Origin: an uncultured Phocaeicola sp. | GTDB lineage: Bacteria; Bacteroidota; Bacteroidia; Bacteroidales; Bacteroidaceae | NCBI GenBank assembly: GCA_947581855.1 | Contig: CANPVZ010000023.1 | Span: 1 to 64,000 of the forward strand | DNA length: 64,000 nt | Direction of reading: 5' to 3' | In this document: in pieces, positions 46,325 through 55,382 of the stretch | Layout of the letters: each line of letters begins with the position of its first letter | How positions within the stretch are numbered: position 1 is the first letter of the stretch | Position numbers and translations under genes: made by a program | The notes under the pieces: generated by a model | The model's input: the letters and a program-made list of their open reading frames with translations, nothing else | Databases searched by the model: none | Told to the model about the DNA's origin: nothing

Positions 46325-46569
46325 AGCATTTCTATTCTCTTCCTGCTGATTCCTGTTTTTTTGTTTTGCTTGAGAAACAGAGGAAAGTGGTCTGAGTACA
46401 TTGCAGTGTCCGGTGAAATAAAAATGGAATAAAAGTGATAGGGCTAAAGCTAATGCTTTTTTGGTATGATTGACTATAACGTTTCTTTTATTCTATTTAG
46501 CTTCTTGGTGAAGCGATGACTCTCTTTGCTTTTGGTAATTATAGATATGGAATATAGTGATTTGAAAAT

Positions 46570-47724
46570 ATGAAGAAAAGTCTTATTGCATTAGCGTTCG
46601 GCACACTCGGATTGGGTATTGCCGAGTATGTGATGATGGCAATCTTGCCTTATATTGCTGAGGGGTTGCAAGTGAGCATTCCTATGGCGGGACATTTGAT
46701 TTCGGCTTACGCATTGGGTGTTTGTGCCGGTGCTCCGATGTTGGTGCTTGCTCGCAAATTCCCTTTGAAGAATACGTTGTTGGGGTTGGTCGCCCTAATG
46801 ATGATCGGCAACCTTTGTGCGGCGGTAGCGCCGAATTATTGGGTGATGATGGTGGCGCGCTTCATCTCGGGACTTCCTCACGGGGCCTATTTCGGGGTAG
46901 CTTCTATCGTTGCCGAGAAGTTGGCGGACAAAGGGAAAGGTTCGGAAGCTGTTTCCATTATGATTGCCGGCATGACGGTGGCAAATTTGTTCGGTGTGCC
47001 GTTAGGTACTTCGCTCTGTACTTTGCTTTCGTGGCGGGTTACTTTTCTGTTGGTAGGTGCATGGGGTGTTCTTGTGCTATATTATGTATGGAAGTGGGTG
47101 CCGCAAGTGGAGGGGTTGCCCGATACGGGTTTCAAGGGGCAGTTTCGTTTCTTGAAGAGGCCTGCCCCGTGGCTTATTCTAGGTACAACGATGCTTGGCA
47201 ACGGCGCCATCTTTTGTTGGTATAGTTATATTAATCCGCTTCTTACCCATGTGTCCGGTTTTTCGGCGGAGAGTATTACTTTCCTCATGATTCTGGCAGG
47301 TTTCGGTATGGTAGTGGGTAATCTGATAGGAGGTCGTTTGTCCGATAGATACACTCCCGGCAAAGTAGCTGCCGCAACACAGTTTATTATCTGTTTTGCA
47401 TTGTTGGCGATATTTTTTGTGGCGCCGATTAATTGGCTCACTGCCATACTGATGTGTGTGTGCACTACGGGGTTGTTTACTTTGTCCAGTCCGTTGCAGG
47501 TTTCCATTCTTCACTTCTCCCCAGGTGGGGAGTTGTTAGGGGCTGCCGGTGTGCAGGTAGCGTTTAATTTAGGTAATGCGCTGGGCGCTTATATAGGCGG
47601 ATTGCCTTTGGAGGCGGGTTTAGGTTATCAGTATCCGGCGTTGGTCGGCGTGCCCTTTTCCTTTGTAGCCTTTATCATGGTGATGGTTTTTGTGAAGCGG
47701 TATGAGAAGATGCAGTCGGTATAG
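46570..47724 (+). CDS. MFS exporter, AraJ/DHA1 family
   Basis: 12-helix inner-membrane transporter of 384 aa, probably a proton-driven exporter of sugars or drugs. Helices run throughout, beginning SLIALAFGTLGLGIAEYVMM. The block ARFISGLPHGAYFGVASIVA is characteristic of AraJ-like members of the DHA1 family, and the cytoplasmic loop between helices 2 and 3 and the GGRLSDRYTPGK loop in the second half also fit. It is a single gene with a long leader. A hairpin follows. Substrate unknown. Confidence 0.9.
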   Translation: MKKSLIALAFGTLGLGIAEYVMMAILPYIAEGLQVSIPMAGHLISAYALGVCAGAPMLVLARKFPLKNTLLGLVALMMIGNLCAAVAPNYWVMMVARFISGLPHGAYFGVASIVAEKLADKGKGSEAVSIMIAGMTVANLFGVPLGTSLCTLLSWRVTFLLVGAWGVLVLYYVWKWVPQVEGLPDTGFKGQFRFLKRPAPWLILGTTMLGNGAIFCWYSYINPLLTHVSGFSAESITFLMILAGFGMVVGNLIGGRLSDRYTPGKVAAATQFIICFALLAIFFVAPINWLTAILMCVCTTGLFTLSSPLQVSILHFSPGGELLGAAGVQVAFNLGNALGAYIGGLPLEAGLGYQYPALVGVPFSFVAFIMVMVFVKRYEKMQSV

Positions 47725-47733
47725 CAAAAACGG

Positions 47734-47754
47734 GATTCAGGTACACCCTGAATC
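47734..47754 (+). terminator. Hairpin after the MFS gene
   Basis: GATTCAGG (47734-47741) and CCTGAATC (47747-47754) form a perfect 8-bp stem with a 5-nt loop, 10 bp past the stop. No T run follows, so termination is only probable. Confidence 0.5.
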
Positions 47755-47848
47755 GTCATATTCGGTGGCTTGAGTATGTCTTGGTATAGTTATTGTTCTT
47801 ATCATAGATGATTGAAAAATCTATAAAACTTTACCTCCCTTCTAATGT

Positions 47849-49330
47849 TTAAAATTGGAAATAGATAAACGGCTGGATATCGCTGCTTTTCACCTGTATC
47901 ACCAGATAAATGGTTGCTGTAATTAGCAATGTCTGTATGATGAACGGCATTCGGGAGACTTCCTTTTTGCAGAAATTTTCCCAGCTATCGGGTAGGAAAT
48001 GGAGCAGGTACCCCAACGCCATCAGCGCAAATACCGGTTTATATCCTTCCACGAGTTGCATGAACAATTGTGGCTGGAAATTGGTAAATATTCGGTTTAT
48101 CATGGTCCATGAAGCATCGAACGTGTGATTGCGGAAGAATATCCAGCAGAAACATACGAAATGGAACGTAATGAATATGCCCAGTATTTTCTTCCACCCA
48201 TGACTTGTTTCTCCTTTTTGTTTGCCGAGCAGTGAACGCCAAAACTTATGTATGGCCAATGCGATACCGTGGAATGCTCCCCAAAATACAAAATTCCATG
48301 ATGCGCCGTGCCAGAGTCCGCCCAGCAACATGGTAAGAAACAGGTTGATGTAAGTGCGTATGCGCCCTTTCCGGTTACCTCCAAGCGAAATGTAAAGGTA
48401 ATCGCGTAACCAGGTGGATAGCGATATATGCCAGCGGTGCCAGAAGTCGGTAATGGAATCGGCTTTATAGGGGGAATTGAAGTTGATGGGAAAACGGAAG
48501 CCTAGCAACAGTGCTATGCCGATGGCCATATCACTGTAACCCGAGAAGTCGCAGTAAATTTGCAGGGCATAGCCGTAAACGCCGAACAGGTTTTCAATTC
48601 CGGAATATAACCCCGGATTGTCGAAGATACGTTCCACAAAGTTCACACTGATATAATCGGAGATAACCGCTTTTTTAAATAATCCGCTTACGATAAAGAA
48701 CACGCCTTGTCCGAACATTTCCGTAGATACGAACAGGGGTTGCCGTATCTGAGGGATGAAGTCCCGTGCGCGGACAATCGGGCCGGCTACCAATTGTGGA
48801 AAGAAAGAGACGAAGAAAGCATAATCCAGAATGCGGTGAAGGGGTTGCAGTTGACGGCGATATACATCGATGGTGTAACTTAGCGACTGGAATGTGAAGA
48901 ACGAAATGCCTACCGGAAGGAAAATGTCCAGCGGTTGGAAGCTGCCGTCCCATAAGGGAACCAACATCTGATAAAAGAAATTGGTATATTTGAAATAGCA
49001 TAAAAGTCCGAGATTGATGGCCAGGCTGATGCATAACAGAGCACGCCGTTTGCCACGGCCCTCTGTGCGGCTCATGCGTCCGGCAATTAAGAAATCGGCT
49101 ATCGTTACAATACCCAGAAGGAAAAAGTAGGTACCGCTGCTTTTGTAATAGAAATAATAGGAAAACAGCACAACAAACAGGATACGTGCGGTATCTTTTT
49201 TCCGTAAAAGAACATATAGCAGACTGAAACCCAGAAACAGGAACAGAAACAGCCCGCTGCTGAATATCATCGGTTTGTCTGACTGGTAGGTCAGTACTTC
49301 TTCTATTTTACTCCAATCAATTTGCCACAT
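47849..49330 (-). CDS. MBOAT-family O-acyltransferase
   Basis: Multi-pass membrane acyltransferase of 493 aa, related to AlgI/DltB-type proteins that pass acetyl groups across the membrane for O-acetylation of a surface glycan. Hydrophobic segments fill most of the sequence. Conserved MBOAT features include DFWHRWHISLSTWLRDYLY (residues 295-313, H298) and GGLWHGASWNFVFWGAFHG (H341). It is last in a three-gene operon and overlaps the upstream SGNH gene by 14 bp. The acetylated polymer is not identified here. Confidence 0.92.
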   Translation of the reverse strand: MWQIDWSKIEEVLTYQSDKPMIFSSGLFLFLFLGFSLLYVLLRKKDTARILFVVLFSYYFYYKSSGTYFFLLGIVTIADFLIAGRMSRTEGRGKRRALLCISLAINLGLLCYFKYTNFFYQMLVPLWDGSFQPLDIFLPVGISFFTFQSLSYTIDVYRRQLQPLHRILDYAFFVSFFPQLVAGPIVRARDFIPQIRQPLFVSTEMFGQGVFFIVSGLFKKAVISDYISVNFVERIFDNPGLYSGIENLFGVYGYALQIYCDFSGYSDMAIGIALLLGFRFPINFNSPYKADSITDFWHRWHISLSTWLRDYLYISLGGNRKGRIRTYINLFLTMLLGGLWHGASWNFVFWGAFHGIALAIHKFWRSLLGKQKGETSHGWKKILGIFITFHFVCFCWIFFRNHTFDASWTMINRIFTNFQPQLFMQLVEGYKPVFALMALGYLLHFLPDSWENFCKKEVSRMPFIIQTLLITATIYLVIQVKSSDIQPFIYFQF

Positions 49331-50264
49331 AACGATTAAATGCTTTGATTATTGCTTCTGCCAGAAGAGTTCCTTGTAAATGATAACCGTTGTATGTATA
49401 ATGCACTTGGTCGCGCTGCATGTAACGTCCGTTTTTCCAGTTCAGGCAAGCTCTTTCTTTACCGCCGGCTATGTCGTATAAATCCCATACGGGAAGTTGG
49501 CGTTCTTCCGCAAATTTCAACAAGGTATTCACTACAAGAGGAGTGCGTTGGTTGATGACTCTTCTCCTTCTTGTTTGGCGTATATACGAACCGGGAGGGG
49601 TTGTGAGCATGACAAGAGTGTTGGGGCAACGCTGATAGAGCAATGTTAGCAATGCGTCCATTTGCTGGCGGTGTTCCGTACTGTTGTATCTTTTGTTGTG
49701 ACTTTCGTTTGTCCCGAAAGAAAGGATGATCAGGTCGGGTTTTAAGTCGGCAATTTCCTGCAATCGTTCCTCTGAGGTAAACTGAACGGTGGTTGCCCCG
49801 TTTATTCCGATCGCATGGTAAACCAGTCCTGCTTCTCCCGTTTCGCGAGCCTTAGCCGAAGTGCGGTAGGTGATGGAGTCGGGAAAAACGGCTCTGCACC
49901 CGAATACACGTTCCAACTCCCTACGGGCAGTTACCGAGAACACGTGTCCCCGTACGTGAGAATCTCCTATGTGTACAATCCGTACGGGAGCATTCCGATT
50001 ACATAGTTTCTCAAACAGCGGAAAAAGATACTCTTCGTTAAGAATACGGTTCTCCTGCGTATTCTTGAATAAAAAAAGAAGAGAATCGTTGACCGGCACT
50101 TCTTGAAGGAAGCGTAAATGAAAACGCGGGGTGACTTCTTCCGTATTCTTCATTTCGTTTCGGGGCATAAGTGGCTCCGGCAAGATGTCTTGTGCCCAAC
50201 TCCATAAAGGCAGGAAACACAAGAGCAGAAAGAGATATGTGGTTTTATTCTTGTTCATAAGCAC
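49317..50264 (-). CDS. SGNH/GDSL-type hydrolase or acetyltransferase
   Basis: 315-aa exported protein with a signal peptide (residues 1-24, ending LWSWAQ). SGNH block I is GDSHVRGH (residues 100-107, S102). Block II (GINGATTV) and block III (LSFGTNESHNKRY) are recognisable, and block V holds the Asp/His pair in RDQVHYTYNGYHL. With an MBOAT partner, such proteins usually act as the periplasmic O-acetyltransferase rather than an esterase. It overlaps the upstream gene by 20 bp and the MBOAT gene by 14 bp, implying tight co-expression. Confidence 0.85.
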   Translation of the reverse strand: MLMNKNKTTYLFLLLCFLPLWSWAQDILPEPLMPRNEMKNTEEVTPRFHLRFLQEVPVNDSLLFLFKNTQENRILNEEYLFPLFEKLCNRNAPVRIVHIGDSHVRGHVFSVTARRELERVFGCRAVFPDSITYRTSAKARETGEAGLVYHAIGINGATTVQFTSEERLQEIADLKPDLIILSFGTNESHNKRYNSTEHRQQMDALLTLLYQRCPNTLVMLTTPPGSYIRQTRRRRVINQRTPLVVNTLLKFAEERQLPVWDLYDIAGGKERACLNWKNGRYMQRDQVHYTYNGYHLQGTLLAEAIIKAFNRYVAN

Positions 50265-51615
50265 GTCTTTTGTCGTATTGTTCTTTTCCGTAGAGGAGCG
50301 TTTCGTAAAGTATCCCGGCTAGATGCTTTCCTCCTTTAAAATTGATGTGTGTGTAATCGAGGTTGGCCTGTGGAGGAGTGGCATGTACCATTTTCTCAAT
50401 GCTTCCTTCTCCGCCCATCGCTTCGTATAAGTTCCAGAAAGCAATACCGGCTTTAGCTGCTGTGTACTGTTGATAGCGAATCAGGTTTTTAATTCCCGGC
50501 ATCGTCCGCATTTCCCCGTCTTCGGTTTTGTAAGCCCTGTCCCCTACGCTGATAAGCAATATGCCGGCTTCGGGGAAAGCTTCTTTCAGATACTCGATGG
50601 CAGAAAGTAATCCTTTTTGATAATTATCGTAATTGTATCCTTTTTGTGTGGCGACATTTAATCCATATTGCAGCACGATTAAATCGTAAGGACGGAGACG
50701 GTTGAATTGTTTCAGCCGGCTCATAGGGATGCTTCGTAAAGAGAGTCCGCTACTACTTCGCAGGCCGAAATTATCGAGGCTTATTCCTTGTCTGGATTCC
50801 ATGGCGATACCGTAAAAGGTAGTAGAATCTGTTGCAAGATCTATCGTCCAGCGAATCCGTTCAGTTTTTCCGTTCACTTCAATCCTCTGCAATCCCTCTT
50901 CTCCGCTCAGATAGTGGTCGGAGGTATCCCGCCCGTTAACAATGGAGCGTAGGAGCAGTTCGTCTCCGGTTTCAAAATAAATACTGTTCAATTCCCAACT
51001 GTCCAAATGCGATGCGTACGAGGTTTGTCCTTTCGCTTCTACATAGGCATGTTCGTTCGGGATAAAGTAACGGCAGGAGATACCTTGTCTTTTCCGGTTG
51101 AAATAAATGGAATCTGTTATGGCATGACTCTTCCAGCCTCCGAACGAATGCTTTACCGTGGGGCGGAATCCGTAAGTTTGTGAAGTAATATCAAGATAAC
51201 CCACTCCTCGTCCGCCGAAATGTGTCTGTAACATGGAACGCAGGTCGCCTGTCAGGATATCAGCTTCAATAAAAGAATCGCCGAAATAGGCTATTCGTAC
51301 CGGCCGATCCATGTGCGGAATATTTGACAGCGCCGCATAAAATCTCGACATACCCCTCTGAGTGGAGTCTGCATAGTCTTCGATACAGGTCATATCCGTT
51401 TTGCAAGTATCTACAAATTCCGGCTTCACCGGAGGTGGAAGTTGTAACGTGTCATCCGGTTCTGTTTCCGGTTCCTCTTTTAAAATATCGGACAAGATAT
51501 TCACTCTCCGTAAAGTGTGTCCCTCAATGGATAAAGAGGGAAGATAATGAAGAGCTCCTAAAAATAGAACAATGAAGAGGGTAAACCAGAAAACACGTGA
51601 TATATGATTTTTCAT
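50245..51615 (-). CDS. Membrane-anchored SGNH-type protein
   Basis: 456-aa protein with an N-terminal hydrophobic anchor (residues 8-27, VFWFTLFIVLFLGALHYLP) and a periplasmic SGNH domain. Block I is AYFGDSFIEADI (109-120, S114), block III includes VLQYGLNVATQKGYN and the catalytic Asp/His pair is in LDYTHINFKGGKHLAG near the C-terminus. A central beta domain (about 190-280) may bind glycan. It is the first gene of the O-acetylation operon. The two SGNH proteins probably act at different steps or sites; which one is the transferase is unclear. Confidence 0.83.
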   Translation of the reverse strand: MKNHISRVFWFTLFIVLFLGALHYLPSLSIEGHTLRRVNILSDILKEEPETEPDDTLQLPPPVKPEFVDTCKTDMTCIEDYADSTQRGMSRFYAALSNIPHMDRPVRIAYFGDSFIEADILTGDLRSMLQTHFGGRGVGYLDITSQTYGFRPTVKHSFGGWKSHAITDSIYFNRKRQGISCRYFIPNEHAYVEAKGQTSYASHLDSWELNSIYFETGDELLLRSIVNGRDTSDHYLSGEEGLQRIEVNGKTERIRWTIDLATDSTTFYGIAMESRQGISLDNFGLRSSSGLSLRSIPMSRLKQFNRLRPYDLIVLQYGLNVATQKGYNYDNYQKGLLSAIEYLKEAFPEAGILLISVGDRAYKTEDGEMRTMPGIKNLIRYQQYTAAKAGIAFWNLYEAMGGEGSIEKMVHATPPQANLDYTHINFKGGKHLAGILYETLLYGKEQYDKRRAYEQE

Positions 51616-51646
51616 CGGTTCAATCGTCTATAAAAATAAGCGTGTG

Positions 51647-51654
51647 CAAATGTA
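51647..51654 (-). promoter_or_regulatory. Promoter -7 element of the O-acetylation operon
   Basis: On the minus strand this reads TACATTTG, a full match to TAnnTTTG, 31 bp before the start of the membrane SGNH gene. No clear -33 element is seen. Confidence 0.55.
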
Positions 51655-51774
51655 CACGATAATTTTTAGAATCTCATACTTGATAATAAAAATGTGATAT
51701 TCTTGAAATACGGCTACAGTCCGAGTAACTCCTTTATAATTTTACCGTTTTGCTTTCTTTGTGTATGATAAAGC

Positions 51775-51807
51775 AAGGCTGCCTCAATTATAGTTTGAAG
51801 CAGCCTT
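51775..51807 (-). terminator. Terminator of the RND efflux operon
   Basis: Arms 51775-51787 and 51795-51807 form a 13-bp stem with one mismatch and a 7-nt loop, 29 bp past the stop of the PG0541-like gene. T-rich sequence lies on both sides, so it may be bidirectional. Confidence 0.65.
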
Positions 51808-51835
51808 TTCTTTGCAAAAAGAGAATTATCTTTTG

Positions 51836-52129
51836 TTAAATGGTTTTCTCAATGTTCCAGACGAAAGCCCGTAAGCCGAGTTGTTCCGTCTCTTTGTCCA
51901 TTTTATGGAGCGCTTCTAAAAGCGGGTCCACTTTTGCGTCATCCACCATGGTGAAGATAGCCGAGCACATGGAAGGCCATGCATGACTTCCGTAATGAGG
52001 CTCGCCGGTTTTAGAACCGCGTCCTTGAACTTGCTCTAAATAGGTGAAGCCCCTGCAATTCATATGGTCAAGTGTAGACCGGATCCTTTCAAAGTAAGCC
52101 TGGTCGAATGTAATAAATACTGATTTCAT
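51836..52129 (-). CDS. PG0541-family transporter-associated protein
   Basis: 97-aa soluble protein. It begins MKSVFITFDQAYFERI and has YLEQVQGRGSKTGEPHYGSH, a GrGs/G-P-H-x-G pattern close to PII-like fold proteins. It belongs to the small family found just downstream of RND pumps in Bacteroidota, first noted in Porphyromonas (PG0541). It starts only 3 bp after the stop of the RND gene. Its function is not known. By analogy with PII-like proteins it could sense a small molecule or bind the pump (inference). Confidence 0.8.
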   Translation of the reverse strand: MKSVFITFDQAYFERIRSTLDHMNCRGFTYLEQVQGRGSKTGEPHYGSHAWPSMCSAIFTMVDDAKVDPLLEALHKMDKETEQLGLRAFVWNIEKTI

Positions 52130-52132
52130 ATT

Positions 52133-55100
52133 TTATTCTTTATCAAATTTATTCTTTATCATTTTATCTTTATGCTTTTGGAAATATTCGTTCAATTCTC
52201 GGGCATTTCTCATCTTGCGACGAGTACGTTTAACACCAGTTCCGGCAAATACGCAATAGAGTACAGGAACCAGAATCAATGTAAGGATGGTGGAAATAGT
52301 CAGACCGCCAATAACCGACACACCTAACGGACGCCACATTTCCGAACCTTCGCCGGAGCTGATTGCCATCGGAACCATACCCAAAATAGTAGTAAGGGTA
52401 GTCATCAATACCGGACGCAAACGGCTACGACCTGATGTGACGACAGAATTGATAATGGCTTGTCCGCGTTCGCGACAGAGGGTGATGTAGTCGATTAACA
52501 CGATACCGTTCTTTACCACAATACCAATCAACATAATTCCTCCTAACATACTCATTACATTTAAGGTGGTGCCGGTAAGGAATAAAGCTAATAACACACC
52601 GCTGAAAGCAAACGGGATGGAGAACATGATGATGAACGGATAAGTAAGAGACTCAAACTGTGCCGCCATAACAATGAACACCAGTATTACTATTAACACA
52701 CCTAATGTTCCTAAATCGCTGAAAGAGTCCTGCTGGTCTTCAAACGAACCGGAAATCTGGATGCTAAGCCCGCTGGGAAGCTCCATTTTATCGATTACTT
52801 TATTTCCTTCAGCTACTACGTCGCCTAACGGAGCTCCGGAGATAACAGCCGATACGGTAACTACACGCTCACGGTCTTTGCGCTCGATGGTAGGAGGTGC
52901 CGAACGTTCAACAACTTTACCCACATCTTTCAGTCGGACAGGAGTGCCATTATTGTTATAAATAAGGATGTTCTCCAAGTCATCGATACTGGTACGGAAT
53001 TCCGGAGCATAACGTACTTTGATATCGTATTCATCACCATCTTCACGATAATATGAACTTAGACTACCATTTACTCGGTTACGAAGATAATTGGCAGCCG
53101 TAGCAGAGTTCAAACCATGCAAAGCCAGTTTTTCGCGATCGAAGTCCACTTGATATTCCGGTTGGTAATCTTGGCGGCTGATATTAACTTCGGATACTCC
53201 TTTAATCTTTAGCAGTTCACGTTTCAAGTCGTTGGCTGCTTTGTCGGTTGCCGTGAAGTCATAGCCGTAGATTTCGAAGTCGGCAGTAGACTGTCCACCC
53301 ATACCACTATTACCTCCTCCTAAAATAACCTGCGCTTTGGCCAGTTCGGGATATTTGGCTAAGTCGGCACGCATTTCGTCGCAGACTTGAGCTAATGTGA
53401 TATCACGGTCGGCCGGATTGGCTAAACGGATGTTGAATGAGATAATATGTGAACCATTGTCCTGCATCGAAGCAAATGTATTATCGGAATCTGCTTGACC
53501 CACTGTGTAGTTACATACAAGCATATTCTTTCCGTATTTTTTCAACCATTGTTCTGTAAGCTTTTGCGACAACTCTTGAGCACGTTCCACACGGGTTCCG
53601 ATGGGTAACTGCAACTTTACGGAGATGCGGCTGTTGTCTTGTGAGGGGAAGAACTCCGTTCCGATACCTTTCAAACAGAATGTACTTGCAATGAACAATC
53701 CTAAACATCCGATAATGACTACCGAGCGATGGCGGACAGCCCAGTTCAGACGTCCTGCATACCAGGAATCCAGTTTGTCCAGGGCATGTTCTATCGGTTT
53801 ATAGAAAGCTAAAAATGTTTTACTTTGTTTCTTCTGCAAACGTAATAATTGCGAGCAGAGCATCGGGGTAAACGATAGAGCCGATATTGTAGAAATAGTC
53901 ATAATTACACACATCATCCAACCTAACTGACGGAATAATACGCCGGTCATACCGCTGACCATAGTAAGTGGGAAGAATACGGCAATCATGGTTAAAGTAG
54001 AAGCGATAACCGAAATCGCCACTTCGTTGGTTCCATGTACGGCGGCCTGTTTCGGGTCGGAACCGCGTTCGATATGGGTAGTGACGTTTTCGAGTACTAC
54101 GATGGCATCGTCCACCACATTACCGATAGCGATGGATAAACAGGAAAGCGAAATAATGTTTAATGAACCTCCGTCAGTGATAGCCAGATAAATAAATGAA
54201 GCAATCAAAGATAGAGGGATGGTGATACAGATGATGACTGTTGCACGCCAGCGACCTAGGAAAGCAAATACTACTAGGATAACGAACAACATGGCGTATA
54301 GAATCGTTTCGGTCAAACTGTCGATGGTATTTAGAATGTTGTCGGAAGTATTGACAATGATACCCAGTTTAACATCGCTCGGTAAAGATTTCTGTAAACG
54401 GGGTAACTGCTTCATTACTTCTTTTGAAATATTTACGGAGTTACCGCCCGACTGTTTTTGTACGATAATCATAGCACCTTGTCGGCCGTTGTTATAGGTC
54501 TTCTGCGCGCGTTCTTCCACGGAGTCGACGATGCGTGCTACATCGCGTAAGTATACGGACGCTCCGTTGTGGGTGCCCACAACAATGTTTCCCATTTGCT
54601 TCGGGTCTTTAAACTCACCTTCAACGCGGAGAGAATAGGTTGAATTTCCTATATCGAATGTACCGCCCGGAGTGTTTTTATTTTCTGCACCGATAACAGA
54701 ACTGATTGTCTCTACCGTCAAATCGTAGGCTTCCAGTTTGTTGGGGTCGCAATATACGTTGATTTCACGTTTGGGCGCGCCGCTGATTGATACGGTTCCC
54801 ACTCCGGGAATACGTGCCAATGGGTTTACTACATTATCGTCCAATATCTTATAAAGGGCAGACTGGCTTTCGTCCGCTTGTACAGATAGTATAAGGATAG
54901 GAATCATATCTGTACTGAACTTGAAGATAATAGGGGTATTAGCTTCGTCCGGTAATTGCGATGAAACCATATCCAGCTTGTCGCGTACGTCATTGGTCAG
55001 AACATCAATATCATAACCATATTCGAATTCCAGTGTGATAACCGAAATGTTCTCAGACGAACGGGACGTAATATGTTTTAAGTTGCTGACAGAGTTCAGC

Positions 55101-55309
55101 GTGTTTTCCAATGGACGTGTTACGTTATTCTCGATATCCGAAGCGCTGGCTCCTTGGTAAGAGGTCATCACCATAATGGTATTGGTTTCGATGTCCGGAT
55201 ACAAGTCCACTGGTAATTTCGATAAGGAGAATAGACCAAAGATCGCCACTGCCAGGAAGCAGAGCGAGGTCATAATCGGTTTCTTAACCGCACCTTCGTA
55301 TAAACTCAT
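52133..55309 (-). CDS. RND-family efflux pump, inner-membrane subunit
   Basis: Proton-driven multidrug exporter of the HAE1 type, 1058 aa. The N-terminus has PIMTSLCFLAVAIFGLFSL, followed by VDLYPDIETNTIMV, the periplasmic PN/PC domains and a second set of helices. The proton-relay helix IAIGNVVDDAIVVLEN (two adjacent Asp) is present, as is the second-half counterpart MLGGIMLIGIVVKNGIVLI. A charged tail (KKHKDKM-type) ends the protein. It lies between the adaptor gene and the PG0541 gene. Drug range cannot be read from sequence. Confidence 0.95.
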   Translation of the reverse strand: MSLYEGAVKKPIMTSLCFLAVAIFGLFSLSKLPVDLYPDIETNTIMVMTSYQGASASDIENNVTRPLENTLNSVSNLKHITSRSSENISVITLEFEYGYDIDVLTNDVRDKLDMVSSQLPDEANTPIIFKFSTDMIPILILSVQADESQSALYKILDDNVVNPLARIPGVGTVSISGAPKREINVYCDPNKLEAYDLTVETISSVIGAENKNTPGGTFDIGNSTYSLRVEGEFKDPKQMGNIVVGTHNGASVYLRDVARIVDSVEERAQKTYNNGRQGAMIIVQKQSGGNSVNISKEVMKQLPRLQKSLPSDVKLGIIVNTSDNILNTIDSLTETILYAMLFVILVVFAFLGRWRATVIICITIPLSLIASFIYLAITDGGSLNIISLSCLSIAIGNVVDDAIVVLENVTTHIERGSDPKQAAVHGTNEVAISVIASTLTMIAVFFPLTMVSGMTGVLFRQLGWMMCVIMTISTISALSFTPMLCSQLLRLQKKQSKTFLAFYKPIEHALDKLDSWYAGRLNWAVRHRSVVIIGCLGLFIASTFCLKGIGTEFFPSQDNSRISVKLQLPIGTRVERAQELSQKLTEQWLKKYGKNMLVCNYTVGQADSDNTFASMQDNGSHIISFNIRLANPADRDITLAQVCDEMRADLAKYPELAKAQVILGGGNSGMGGQSTADFEIYGYDFTATDKAANDLKRELLKIKGVSEVNISRQDYQPEYQVDFDREKLALHGLNSATAANYLRNRVNGSLSSYYREDGDEYDIKVRYAPEFRTSIDDLENILIYNNNGTPVRLKDVGKVVERSAPPTIERKDRERVVTVSAVISGAPLGDVVAEGNKVIDKMELPSGLSIQISGSFEDQQDSFSDLGTLGVLIVILVFIVMAAQFESLTYPFIIMFSIPFAFSGVLLALFLTGTTLNVMSMLGGIMLIGIVVKNGIVLIDYITLCRERGQAIINSVVTSGRSRLRPVLMTTLTTILGMVPMAISSGEGSEMWRPLGVSVIGGLTISTILTLILVPVLYCVFAGTGVKRTRRKMRNARELNEYFQKHKDKMIKNKFDKE

Positions 55310-55382
55310 ATGCTTGTTCTTTTATTTAGGTATTAAGAACTGGAGGCTTATATACCCCTATTCTTAACGGTTGTTTTTTAAT

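Noticed and set aside
46722-47225. 167-aa plus-strand frame inside the MFS gene
   Set aside because: Out-of-frame shadow with high Cys/Gly/Arg content. The MFS frame has clear transmembrane helices.
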